Shown here piece by piece: positions 1 through 11,262 of a DNA stretch of 64,000 nucleotides; the first letter of the stretch is position 1, and every line of letters begins with the position of its first letter. Source of the DNA: Stichopus chloronotus (Eukaryota > Echinodermata > Holothuroidea > Aspidochirotida > Stichopodidae); contig CM037830.1 of the NCBI GenBank assembly GCA_021234535.1, forward strand, positions 4,810,170-4,874,169, given 5' to 3'. The notes under the pieces were generated by a model. That model was not told the DNA's origin, did not search any database, and saw only the letters and a program-made list of their open reading frames with translations. Both the position numbers and the translations under genes were made by a program.

Positions 1-125
1 CACCTACCCCGAAAAGTTTGAGGTTCATCTGACTTACCGTATAGGAGAATATCATGACACACTTTGTTGTACACACACACACAAACACACGTTTGGACAC
101 CCCTTCTCATCCCATTTGTTAATTC
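1..125 (+). repeat. Fragment of a (CA)n-bearing dispersed repeat
   Basis: A stretch containing TTCATCTGACTTACCGT is followed by a (CA)n run and then ACCCCTTC. The same order of words returns at 3719-3830. It resembles the right part of the hairpin-ended elements described at 9368 and 27801 but lacks the hairpin. Confidence 0.4.
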
Positions 126-309
126 CGATCCATGTCATTTGTACACCATGAAGTACACAAATGACATACTGACCACGTAGTGACTACTGACGCACCAGGT
201 TTCGGTTGAATAATCAAGGGGTGTAAGGTGGGCTACCATGTTAGTGTCATTTTCGGCGACTTTAACCGCTCAAGTAGATTTCCTCCCAGTATACCAACTA
301 AGAAAACGT

Positions 310-2440
310 TGATGAAAACGTCTAAACTTGCGATTTTCACGTTTTTAAATATTTTGAGTCAGCACGTGCCTTTCAGAACGTCTTCTGCAATGATTTGGGA
401 ATTCATAGAAGGACATGATTACAAAAACAAATGGTAAATAAGGGAACAAAATATTGACCTCTTGCAACTAAATTGAAGAGTGCATGGTCAGAGTATGGTA
501 ACTTGGAAGTGACATAAAAGTCACCTCAATTAGTCAGCTATATCGTGAATTCTGGTGATTGCAATTCCTACCAGTAGTGAAAACTTAAATGTGGATTTAG
601 AAATCTCTTCCTTTAGAGATAGGTGTGTTTGAATATGTTAAATATTTTGTAACATCTACGGGCCGGTGGGGTGGCTAAAGTACGTACGTGACCTGTACAA
701 CACACCTTACGTATTGGAAAGCTAACAAGTACAACTCTAACGTCTTTCCTGTAGGGACTGTGTACGATGGTCGTTGAACCTTAATTTTGAGCTCGAGGGA
801 CTTTTCATGAAGCCTATTGTAGATGTCTTTTCTTTTACTCCATGCAACACCTAGAATTATTACTCAAATACATAAAGTTTACTGCACAGTATTTGTACAT
901 TTCTGTCCGTTTGAGTTCATTGCTCCCGGAAAAAAGCCACCTTTACTGTGTGAGGCTATTATTTGCAAGCGTCTATTCATTCTGCCATCCTTTAACAATC
1001 AGTTCAGAAGGAAACGAGGACAATAGTCATGTATTGTTCGGGCCTACAAGCCACTCCCCCCCCCCCCACCCCTTAAAAGCTTTTATTTATGCGGTGATTG
1101 AAGAAAAAACCTTTTAAAGAAAAAACAACTTATGAATAATCATTACAAACTGCTTCTCGTCTACAAACAAATGTTTCATTTTAAAGATAGATGAATTTGG
1201 TCTCAATAAAAACAACTTACGTATTGGAAAGCTTACAAGTATAACTTCAAAATCCTAAAGTCTTAATTTACTCTAATTGAAAGGCGAAAAAACTTTTCAA
1301 GTTTGCTGCTCAATGACAATTTTCTCTTCTATTTAATCTAGAAGAGAAAAAGTAGAACTTTGACATCTTTTGTATAGTGACCCTTTTACCATGGTCGATG
1401 AACATTTTGACTACAAGGAATTTTAATATAGCCTATCGTAGATGTCCTTTCCTTCACTTTATTCATTAAACAGAATCATTACCCAGATCTATACAATTTA
1501 CACAACAGCGTTTTTAGTTTTCGGTCCTTTTGAGTTGTTCCCAGGAAAGGTAATCCTTACTGTGCGCTGCTATTGTTTGTCAGCACCTATTTCCTCTGCC
1601 ATCCTCTATCAAATAGTTAGTTCACCGTGAAACGATGACAATAGCCCCTTAAAAGGCTGAAGTTATACATAACTATCAATTGAAAAGAAGCAAACTTTTT
1701 AAGGAAACAAGTCATGAATATTCATTAGAAACTGTTTCCCAAAACAAATGTTTCATTCTAAAGGTAGGTGAATTTGGTCTCAATAACAAACAGTCTTCTC
1801 TTTTCATTGAGAACTTTCTTATCATATGATGACTACATGAAATATAGAAACGATTTGATCGTGTAATGGGAAACTATTTATTTAAAGAATACAAATTGGA
1901 GAAACGATAAAAATTCATTCGTCTCAAGGGGTGGGGTTACGTCATCTTGATCATGTAAAGTAATAAAACGTATACAAAAAGGTGTAAAGTTGCGATATGC
2001 ACGTTTTAAAATATTTTGCGTTAGCACTTGCCTGTAATAACGTATTGTGATCTGATTTGGGAATCTATAGAAGGACATAGCAAAGACAAATGGTAAATAA
2101 GGGAACAAAAAATTGATCTCTTGCAACTAAACTGAATACTTCATGGACCGGCTATGGTAACTTGGAAGTGACATAAATAGCCAACTCAATCGTCAGCTAC
2201 ACCGTAAGTTGTAGTGATTGCAATTCCTACCAGTAGTGAAGCTGTTGGATGGTTGAAGTACAAGACCTATACAACACACCATACTTAATGGAAAGCTAAC
2301 AAGTGTAACTTTAACCTCTTAAAATCTTAATTTATACTAATCGAAAGGTTGAAGTTTAAAGTTTTTGTTTTGTGAAGTTGGCTACTCAGTGCCAATTTTC
2401 TCTTCTATTTAGTCTAGAAGCATGATACTATGCTCACGGA
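310..2440. repeat. Diverged interspersed/tandem repeat cluster (A-B-B'-A'-B'' order)
   Basis: Two sequence blocks recur. Block A (about 310-590) returns at about 1975-2240; both end in a shared stretch containing TTGCAATTCCTACCAGTAG. Block B (about 690-1170) returns at about 1210-1790 and partly at 2260-2440. Shared landmarks include GGAAAGCTAACAAGT and the region before TTTTCTCTTCTATTTA. Copies differ by many substitutions and small indels, so the cluster is old. No reading frame is conserved between copies, so the short open frames here are not taken as genes. It could be a decayed composite transposon or an expanded satellite. Confidence 0.65.
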
Positions 2441-3600
2441 AATAAAGAATTGAATTATTATTACATAAAACAGACTGCATATCTTACCAAACCAAATTTG
2501 CACAATCAACTGAAGTCCCCTCACCACAATAACCAAATTCATTTCATTTACGTTTATTGCGAGCAAGGTACCAAACCTTTTCTTCAGTACCTCAAAAGTC
2601 ACTGCTCCTTAAAAGAAAAGTAGAGGGTAAATTTATGTTTAATACTGTAAACTCGGACGCCTCATTCACAGACTATAAATGGTCTCTTGTGATCCCTCCA
2701 TCAAAACAACTAGTAAGCAATCCACGGGGTAGTTGAAATCCTCATCAATTTAAGTTTTCTCGTCAATATCGTTTTTTTTTTTTGCAATTTAAACAAAAGG
2801 AAAGCCTCCATATTAATTGTAATCTACCTAATCTGAACAAGAAACCGGAATCCCCATTATTTTCTCTATTCAACTAAGTGTTACTTCTCCTAATTTTCTC
2901 CACGACTCACCAATTGGTAGTCATTCACTTAGTCTTATTTAGTCTTATCAATAACCTGATGATGGGATGGAAGTTCCGAGACACTTAGTGTTTTCATTAT
3001 AATCTTTGTGTACCTTGTAAATATCCTGATGTTTGCCATCAAATCAGTGATGTCATGTTATTATCTGGACTTGTCCTTGGGAGGACATTCCCAGTATCGT
3101 TTCTCATCATCACTGGATATCCATCATGCTGTACTGTCTCCCAAACCATGTTAACGTATGCATATGATTCACATTCAGAAGTTATGGGTAGAAGAGCATG
3201 ATGAATATTCAGACTAATTTAATGGTCTGATGTGCGCCTCACATTTGACAAAAATTCTTGCAAGTGTGGCTTAAAATCCGCATAAAGTGCTCGTCAAAAG
3301 TATTCCCAGAAAAAGAAAACAACAGATCGGCACACCCTGTCACTGTTGGCGTTTTGTATAACAGCCCCTGAAATGCGTCTTACGTTATCCAGTTTGTTCC
3401 CTACAAATATGTAAACATTTCAACTCCTCCCATGTACAACAGGGAGGACTATACTAACATACACCAGCGCATGACAATTACATTGTCACCTGACATAATG
3501 TCTAATATCTCAACTAAAAGCATGGCTGCATAGGTTAAAATACTGTGAGCCATTCATGGAAAATAAAAGATGTAAAAAGTCATGTTGACACCTTGCACTA
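2441..3600. other. No gene recognised
   Basis: AT-rich sequence with short homopolymers (T tract near 2773). No exon with a family signature, RNA gene or clear inverted-repeat element was seen. Confidence 0.4.
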
Positions 3601-3639
3601 ACAGCAACTATGATACACTGTATTATCTGTTTTAACAAT

Positions 3640-3860
3640 GGTGACCCTTGGCCTTTGACCTGTGACATCATCGGTCGGTCGGGCGGACGTTACATCCTAC
3701 CCTCGGGCATCTACCTATCAAGTTCATCCGACTTACCGTCTGTAGGAGGAGATGGTATACTTAGATACATACCGTGCACTCACACAAGCAAACGCACACA
3801 CACACATCTGGGTACCCCTTCCCGCCACCTCACTACAATAGGTAATCCTGGTCCATGTGA
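3640..3860 (+). repeat. Fragment of (CA)n-bearing dispersed repeat, related to 1-125
   Basis: The stretch begins with a TGACCC/GGCCTTTGACCT word, continues with GTTCATCCGACTTACCGT and a CACACACAC run, and ends with a CCCCTTCCC stretch like the copy at 1-125. The TTTGACCT word links it to the tandem arrays at 59.5-63 kb. The 97-codon open frame here is judged non-coding because it lies inside the repeat. Confidence 0.4.
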
Positions 3861-3900
3861 TTTGTGCATCCTAAGGAAACCTACAAAGGCCATTTGGTCT

Positions 3901-5312
3901 TAGCTGAATACATAAGAGACCACGGTAAGGTTTCAACCATTTAAGTGTCAGTTCACTAAAGTAGCTCAATGGAGTACAGGATCTCCTCGCTATTATACTA
4001 CGTACAGGGATGAGATAACAACCTTGAAAATAAAGAAATAAACTCGAACAGGCGACATTATCCGCATCCAAAATAATTGCTCATGAATTATTAACGACGA
4101 CAAATCTCAAAACATTTTGAAGGAAGTTGAAAGCCCGAACCAGTGACAAGTTACAGATCAATGCATCAAAGATAAAACATTTTGATTTCCATTTTTGAGA
4201 TTTAAATTAAAGTATTTTACTACATTTAAACGAACTGGAAGCTGGCATCTTTAAATTTAAGACTTCCTCCCCTAGACATAATACTATGTAACAAATTCCT
4301 GACATTTACCCCCCCCCCCCCACCTTCCAATATTCTTACTTTTAATGAACTTCATAGATAGGTTATTTTCAAACCACCCTTCAGGAATTCGGCCAAAAGG
4401 TATTAATTCAAATCAGTGAGTCAGTAAAGATCGTTCTAAACAACGCAACTTTTAACAGTCTACTCCCACCTCTTGTAAAAAACGAAAGAATAATCGACAA
4501 TCGCACAACGACCCACTTGGAACAAAACATCTACTTTTTTTCGCCAAGGTAAATCCAACACATAAATCAGACTTCTTAGCTCTCCGGAATTCACATTGGG
4601 AGTATCATATATTATTCTACAACTGGTTTATTCCTACAAGTCGAAAAAAGCTTTTAATAAAGCGTTGCACACGGGTATCAGATACAAAATACCCAGATTC
4701 AACCTACGATTTAACTAGAGGCTCTTCTCTTTCTTTCTCCCCATTGCAACCGGGAAGTCCCAATGCACTGCAAATCTTATCGGAGAGATACCCTTAAGGC
4801 AGGCATCCCTTTACGTAACCTGAATATTCTCCAGGCTACAAACTACAAATTCAGTCAGTATGCCGATAATAATGATGTGCGACGCACCAAAAAAAAAAAA
4901 AAAAAACACTAAATCGAAATTTATATTTCTTACCTTGAAAGCTGGTGCTTCATGAAACCGACTTCTCGAAATTGATTTTTCTTAATATACTCCCTTTTTA
5001 CATATAAGATACTCTTTCTTTATGTACGCTTTCTTTAATAAAGGGTTCTTTTTAAACAAAGTGCATTTTTCTTCAAAATATCTATAATGCTTTTATTAGA
5101 GCCTCTCCCAGTGCAGCTTTCCTTGGTGTCACATTCGGAAACAAACTTTAACTTTAAACGTCAATGCAATAAATCTGCCATTCCATTGCTGGATGAGCAC
5201 AACTGCAATATCTCCATTGCCTCTCTGATAACTCCGATTTCCAGTCGATATCCTCGTCAAGATTGTCAAAAAGAAAAATCCGTCCCGTCCTTTACTATAG
5301 AACAATTTATTT
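3901..5312. other. No gene recognised
   Basis: Contains a C tract (about 4311-4321), an A tract (about 4890-4906) and otherwise unremarkable AT-rich sequence. No coding exon was identified on either strand. Confidence 0.35.
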
Positions 5313-5638
5313 CTCTTACCACTATAGGTGACGCCAATGAGTAAATTCTGAATAGAATTCGTGCAACTTGCAACCCATATCTGCTTTCTGGTAAAATCCC
5401 TGGTTACATTGTAGGTCTCATACCCACAATTCTGACAACTCAATATACGCTTTTTTTTCATTTCATCAGAGACTTTAACATTTGAAACTTTGCAAGGATA
5501 GCAACAACTCGGTTGTAGGTAGTTGATCTGAACAGAGAGGTGCGCCTCACTAATCTGAACGCCAGCTACTAAAATACCAAGCCCCTGCAATGCATTTCCC
5601 AAACCATCGTAATTATGCAGAAACTCCTCTTCCTGTAA
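5313..5638 (-). CDS. Candidate exon of an unrecognised gene with a zinc-ribbon-like Cys pattern
   Basis: On the minus strand a splice-acceptor-like TTACAG is followed by about 108 open codons that stop at a good donor (GTAAGAG). The peptide starts EEEFLHNYDGLG and contains CYPC and CQNC. These two CxxC pairs, about 22 residues apart, are the spacing of a zinc ribbon. The upstream half is hydrophobic and beta-like (LGILVAGVQI, LSVQINYL). Zinc ribbons inserted in OB-fold DNA-binding proteins look similar, but I cannot name a family. The open frame extends past both splice sites, so an intronless short protein is also possible. No neighbouring exon was found, so it could be a fragment or a chance frame. 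Confidence 0.35.
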
Positions 5639-5656
5639 TCCGCATTCCTTTCTCAT

Positions 5657-6239
5657 CTCACTTCCATTATCTTACAAGTGAATTGTTACAGCTGCTTTTA
5701 AGAATGCAGTGTGATTGTTGACAATCCTCATTTGAAGGGCTAATCCATTGTTGTCAATAGATAGTTTTGCCTTAAAAAGAAGAGAAGGAAAAAACGTAGC
5801 TTATCCACACTCCTGTGCAAGACCTTTCGTGAGGGTGATCAGGGGTGAACTTTATCATTATACATATGTATCTAGCTATATGTCCTCTGCATTTGAAGTC
5901 CATCTGATATGCATCTAGAAAAGATCTCGCTGTATTCAAAATTTGCAGAGTGAAACTCAGAACAAAAATCCGTTGAAATTGTGCTAATATCTGTTACCGT
6001 TTTTGACATGCCCTTTTTCAAAGTTTCATGAAAAAATGCGATGATAACGTGGGCTAGTTCTCAACGTCAGTATTTCTTTGTAGTGAACATTTTCATATTT
6101 TACAAAGGTTTCATATTTTGCAAGTGATATCACTATCATGTAAAGACGAAAACACGTGCTACCATGACAAAATAAAAAAAGACACATAAAGAATATCCTT
6201 GAAATAAGGGGCAACGTAGGACATGATGCGAGTCCCTCT
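5657..6239. other. No gene recognised
   Basis: AT-rich spacer between the candidate exon and the hAT-like element; nothing supportable was seen. Confidence 0.3.
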
Positions 6240-6247
6240 CTTGACGT

Positions 6248-6478
6248 CAGTGGCGTAGCCAGGATTTTTTGAGCAGGGGGGAACTGGTGGGGAACAGACC
6301 TTTCCTGGTGGGGCACAAGTTTTGTCTATATATATATATTTTGACTTAATAAATTGACCGCAAGATAAAACTGCACATTTCAAAATCTTTCATGGGGGGG
6401 GGGGACACCTGGGGTGACACAACTTTGTCATGGGGGGCACGTGCCCCCTCGTGCCCCCCTCCCGTGGCTACGCCCCTG
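6248..6478. mobile_element. hAT-like MITE with exact 8-bp target-site duplication
   Basis: The element begins CAGTGGCGTAGCCA, and its right end reads TGGCTACGCCCCTG, the inverted form with one mismatch (CAGGGGCGTAGCCA). It is 231 bp and is flanked by the identical octamer CTTGACGT at 6240-6247 and 6479-6486. Eight-bp duplications and CAG...CTG ends are typical of the hAT superfamily. The interior has G- and C-rich tracts and no transposase, so it is non-autonomous. The perfect duplication suggests a fairly recent insertion. Open frames crossing it on the minus strand are shadows. Confidence 0.9.
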
Positions 6479-6486
6479 CTTGACGT

Positions 6487-8442
6487 CATATATTTGCATA
6501 CTTAGCCAATGCTCATTTACGATGCAGTTATAAGACAGGAATTCTGTGCCTGTAAAATCGTCCAATATTCTATGACGTTTAATGACATTTGCGGCTATTT
6601 TGTAAAGTTCTTAATGACTAATACAGACAATATATCCCAAAATGTATTTTCGTATCTCATATCATTTGCTTCTTTTTTATGGAGAACCGAGCACTTACAA
6701 CAACTAGTTCAGTTGGCTCAAATTGATCACCAGCTCAAATTTAACCCAGGCTGTCCAATATCGGAATCAATGCCACCAGAAACTCATTAATTAGCACATC
6801 TCATAAGAATGGCTTGAGGAATTTCTCATTTCCCAAACGTCTTACGAGAATGTCGTGAAAATTTATTTATCTCCCGAGGATTTCTCATTAGGGTAATATT
6901 TTCCCTAGATCCGTACAAAAGATCTTGCCAAGGGGGGGGGGGGGCTAGATTTGTTTGGAGAAGTGGATAAAAATCTATAAAGTGCAGGACACTAGTTGAA
7001 CAGAGCGCCACAATCAGATAGCGCGTGGTGTGCGTAAATGCTTTTTGTTAAAATACAGTTCAGAACGCCGGAAAACGCATGTCCCACACATTGAGGTAAA
7101 ATTTAAGGCATCCTAATTCCGAGATGTTTTGTGTTACATTTTTAATTTTCGGTGATATGATTCTTTCAGCATGTATTTTTTCTCATGTAACTTTTTATCA
7201 ATAATCAGATAAGCCTCCTGCGATGATTATTAAAGTAGAATACTCTGAATGCATAGTTAAGAAAAATGGAAAGTTTCAAGGTTAGTCGGCAAATGGGAAG
7301 AAATTACTCAGATATATCAGGTAACCAGGGTTAGATGCAATCTGGTTCAGTGTTTTGTATCTTTTGAAGTTGTGTGCTTTCCCCAGAAATCCTAGTTTCC
7401 CTTAATCTAACAATAATACTTTACTTCGTGCTGAACATTTTATTACCTTTGCTATAATTTTAATGCTACCATAACAAAGAGGAGTTTCTAGTGTACCTAT
7501 AACTATTGTAAGTGACTACGAATATGTATGAAGTATACTTTTAAAAGACGTTAACGTGAAATAGATGAACGATGGCCTATAGGGAGAGGTCTATGGGACC
7601 GGGTACCAGCATTTCCTCCGAGGAATTTGTAACTATCAGGTAACCTTAGATAGAATCAGGTGAAATAGTTTGCATCGTCTGAAATCAGAAATTTGCCAAA
7701 CTGATGTCTGAGAGACAATATATTGTAATCTCTGAGAAACTCAATGACAAATTTACACAAGAACCATCCATGCTGAACCTTTCAAAACTGATCGACGTCA
7801 GCATCTGGGTCCTTGGACCATAACCCGTTCGTTTGGGAAACTCACCCATGTGTGGTTAATAAGAGAACAAGTCTGTCTCAAAGGTTATCAACTTCATCAA
7901 TGTTACACATAACTACTTGAGTCGTGCCAGTTACTTAAATATTGGGTTTCCACAGCATTGAATAAAATTGCCGCCCTCAGAGTTAGCAACACGATTAGAA
8001 CTAAAACACGTGGTACATTAGTAAGCATTGCGGCAATGATACTGCAAAATATTAAATTATATGGTCTTCTTTGAATGAATACTTAATGGGTAATGGACAA
8101 AGCGCCGCCACTATTTTGTGTAAGTTAGCAGGCGGCAAAAGACTGTCGAGCTACATTCTTATTGTGTTGTCCGTGACTTTATTCTAAAACTGACAGTGCC
8201 TTACCTAGAAGATAATTCCAGCCCACCTGATTGTAATGGGCGAATAAGAGTTGAGAATGAATCTACTTATATTTCACTACAAGCTAGAAAGCAGCCTCTG
8301 TTCCATCTATTGACTCTCTGGTGAATACATGTTTATTTTCATGTCTTCCTACCCCTTATCATTTTTGCAACTTTCACGAATGAAGAATATCACAATGTAT
8401 TATTTTTTACCTTTAAAAAACGTTTTAAGTGATTAAATGTAC
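6487..8442. other. No gene recognised; G tract near 6931-6943
   Basis: I looked here for the remaining exons of the fibrinogen-like gene, whose later exons would lie at lower coordinates on the minus strand, and found none that I could support. No RNA gene or TIR element was seen. Confidence 0.35.
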
Positions 8443-8570
8443 CGTCCAGTCACCTCCATCAGTATCCATGTCACAATAAACATCATAGGGACGTGATCCA
8501 GTTGGTGTGATGGTGTACACACCACTCACAGAGCCAGCAGGTAACTCAGAACAGTCCTTTGGCGGGACAT
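8443..8570 (-). CDS. Fibrinogen-related domain (FReD), first exon of the domain
   Basis: The minus-strand exon lies between an acceptor (TTGACAG) and a donor (ACG|GTACAT). It encodes 42 codons plus a split one. The peptide holds the opening signature of fibrinogen C-terminal domains: [29 protein letters not shown]. Family members normally read GGGW at the end; here the third Gly is Asp. The domain occurs in ficolins, tenascins and the lectin-like FREPs of invertebrate immunity and usually spans several exons. The remaining exons, with the calcium site and ligand pocket, were not found. This is either a gene with long introns or an orphan exon of a pseudogene. Confidence 0.75.
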
Positions 8571-8754
8571 CTGTCAAATTAAAAACTCTAATAAATCTGT
8601 TAGGTTTGATCGTATTGTTCCATTTCTTGAGTGATTGAATTTCTTGACGTTGATATTATAATGATCCGTTTCTCATGTAACTAAAGAGACATCGATCAAC
8701 TTACAAATCTATTGTAGAGCAATAAATAGAATAAAATACCTACTGTGCTACTGT

Positions 8755-9367
8755 GTCCAAATGGTCCATATGGCCCAGATGAGAGCAAAAATCCTGAACA
8801 ACCTGAAGGAACCACTACCACAGTAGAAATGTGACACAATTTCAACTGAATACCATACAATCTGTAGGAGAAGAGGCATTTTGCATGATTTTATAAAGTG
8901 GCCCATATAGCCCACTTGGACCTTGGACCCTTAAGTCTTGAACACCCCTGAGTCCCATTACACCATCATCCAAGTTTGACAAGCATTTCACACTGTAAAG
9001 CAAAACATGCAGAAAAGCATGATTTCGTAAAATGGTCCACATGGTCACACCAATAATCCTGAACAACCTGTAGGAGTCACTACAATGTATCAATTTCAAC
9101 TGAATACCATGCAATCTGTAGGAGAAGAGGCATTTTGCATGATTCCATAGAAGGGCCCATATTACCCATTTCGACCTTGAACCTCAAAAGACCTGAACAC
9201 TCCGGGTTCCACTACCACAATGCTAAATTGACAAACCTTTCACATTGTAAAGCAAACTATGCAGAAAAAGAAACATTTTGTATGATTTCATAAAATGGTG
9301 CATATGGCCCATTTGGACCTTGGACCCTAAATACCTTGAACAGCCAAAAGGCACCACTACCATAATG
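8755..9367. repeat. Short-period diverged tandem repeat (CATATGGCCCA / GGACCTTGGACC words)
   Basis: The phrase TCTGTAGGAGAAGAGGCATT occurs at about 8861 and again at about 9113. Words such as TGGTCCATATGG, TTTGGACCTTGGACC and CCTGAACA recur every 100-150 bp. Copies are imperfect. The block directly precedes the hairpin-ended element at 9368 and may belong to the same composite repeat. Confidence 0.6.
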
Positions 9368-9657
9368 CATCCATATACCAGGTATACAGAAAAGTTTGTC
9401 CAAGCTTTATACCTTGATATATCCTGCTAAAAGGTTTTCAGAGCTTTTCCCCCAGTGCCCCAGATGAGCATTGACCTCCCCCAAAAACAATAGGGCTCAC
9501 CTTCTCAATATGGCGCACACACATACCAAGTTTGATTTTCATCCGACTTTCCCCTATTAAGGTAGAGCGTACCAAATGTCACACACACCCACACGCACAT
9601 ACACCCGCACTCGCTAATCTGACTGGTTACTAGGTTCCTTAGCTGACGCAAGGAACC
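9368..9657 (+). mobile_element. Hairpin-ended dispersed repeat, copy 1
   Basis: It shares its full word order with the copy at 27801-28083: CATCCATATACCA, a TTTGTCCAA word, GGTTTTCAGAG, AGTGCCCCA, TCATYCGACTTTCCC, a (CA)n run, and a terminal hairpin. The hairpin is at 9633-9657, with stem GGTTCCTT/AAGGAACC. There is no coding capacity. The class is uncertain. The 3' hairpin recalls Helitrons, but a CTRR end was not confirmed, and a LINE-mobilised element ending in a hairpin is also possible. Confidence 0.65.
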
Positions 9658-9999
9658 ACAAATCAGATTCTCTAATACAGTAGGAAATGGCATTTTATGA
9701 AGAATTTAAGCAGTCTTAATGTTGCGCTTTCCTTTGCAATAAAATGTTCACTTCAATAAAAAAGGCCAGCTGATGGAAAATGATCAGAAAATAACGGGAT
9801 AAAAAGTACCATGAAATACATTACTCCGCTAATCGTTAGAAAATGAGCTTTTATGTCAAGTGCATTCTACAAAATGAAATTGAACCAAGAAGCATACCCA
9901 GATCTAATTTTTATATTTTATTTATTCATTTATTTATTGCCCGAAGTTTGGGTCCACAGCACTGCTAATTTTAGCAAAGTTGGGAGTCTGCAGAACAGA

Positions 10000-10094
10000 T
10001 GTTTTCAATTTTTTTTTTTTCAATTTTTTAGACTGGACAATTTTAGGGGGCACGCACCAATGCCACCCCCACACGCGTACGCCACTCTGGATGA
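10000..10094. repeat. Possible decayed hAT-like MITE end
   Basis: A T tract and a GGGGGCACGCACCAATGCCA stretch precede GCGTACGCCACTCTG, which resembles the CAG(T/G)GGCGTAGCC end of the 6248 element. No second end or target duplication was found. The 125-codon open frame across this stretch is therefore treated as non-coding. Confidence 0.3.
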
Positions 10095-10308
10095 GAAGCC
10101 CTTCCCCCTAATTGCGTCACCAAAGATGATTTTCCACGATGATATCAAAGATATTTTCGACTGGTTAACTATGTGGTACTTGCAGGAAAATATTCATTTA
10201 AAGCGTGGTGACTTCAAACTCCAATCTTGAATTTTACCCAAAGAATGCGCACAAAGAAAAGAATGCCGGAACGACGTATCTTTTCTTCCCTCTTTGAGAT
10301 GTTGCGTA

Positions 10309-10349
10309 ATTGGTATGGCCAATGAAAGAATAGCAGTCTGGTATATAAG
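10309..10349 (+). promoter_or_regulatory. Candidate core promoter of the cyclin gene (inverted CCAAT pair + TATA)
   Basis: ATTGG at 10309-10313 and CCAAT at 10319-10323 form an inverted pair. TATATAAG follows at 10342-10349, and a further CCAAT lies near 10221. A 5' leader exon could start about 25 bp after the TATA box and splice at GTGAGT (10432). The matching acceptor is the polypyrimidine tract plus CAG ending at 11237, before the start codon at 11263. Multiple CCAAT boxes bound by NF-Y are common in cell-cycle promoters. I did not see a clear CHR element at the start site. Function is inferred. Confidence 0.45.
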
Positions 10350-11262
10350 TTGTTTGCTTTGCAGGTGTGGTCAATCAGAATATAGAAGACCGTGAAACCT
10401 GACAGGTACTATAGCTAGCAGCATTGGGCAGGTGAGTGACTAATATTGCAATAACTTGAGGGCAACTTTCACATCTGCTTTCTGTGGGCGTTGGTTCCTC
10501 GGTTTTTATTCCGCTGCATACTAGGGACCGATCTCGCCTCGTCCCGTAGGTGTATGGGTTTCGTTTGGGCCGTGGTGAGGTGACGGTGATTACCTCCTTT
10601 GGTCGGATGGCTTGCAATGTAGACACTAGTTTTTTTTTTTTTTGGTTTTTTTTTTGGGGGGGGGATGTGTTGCATCTGTGACTTGTTATTTTTCATTTTT
10701 AGAACCGTGAGGGTGGGACTTTTGATTCCCTCCCAGGGAAAAAAAAAAACACATAGACACAACGTGACAGAATTAAAATAACCGTGACCCAATTTTGAAG
10801 CGTGGTATGAATGCAGTAAAAATTCAGTTGATGAAATTAGCTAAACTATTCATTTGTGGAGTTTCATGAAAATCATTAAACAGAAGCAGCTACTACTGCA
10901 ATCATCCGTTGGCCTAGTTTGTGTATATTTGAGTACTTAGGCCTAAGATCTTCAAGCAAGTTCACAAGGATATTTCTTGCTGATATAGGCCTACTTCTAA
11001 CAGCATTCACACCCAAGTCCCTTGTGAAGTACAATTTACCTGTATCCTGCTAAAGCCTTAGTTTTTAACTGCCCTTGAAGGAAATCAAAACCTTTGAATG
11101 TATGAGTGCTCGTTCCCTATCTTTTAGCTGTTTCACACAAAGTGATATATGTGTGGGAAAGATACCCACTGTCAAATTTTCAATTTATTTTTAAAATGTA
11201 CTTTTCACCTACATTTTCTCATATGTTCTCCCCCCAGTTGAGAAAAAAAAAACATTTTCAAG

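Noticed and set aside
9853..10230. 125-codon plus-strand open frame
   Set aside because: It crosses a T tract and a MITE-like end, has low-complexity Phe/Leu runs and no family signature.
10375..10792. Minus-strand frames of 83 and 107 codons
   Set aside because: They lie across homopolymer T/G tracts and over the inferred cyclin leader, with no recognisable domain.
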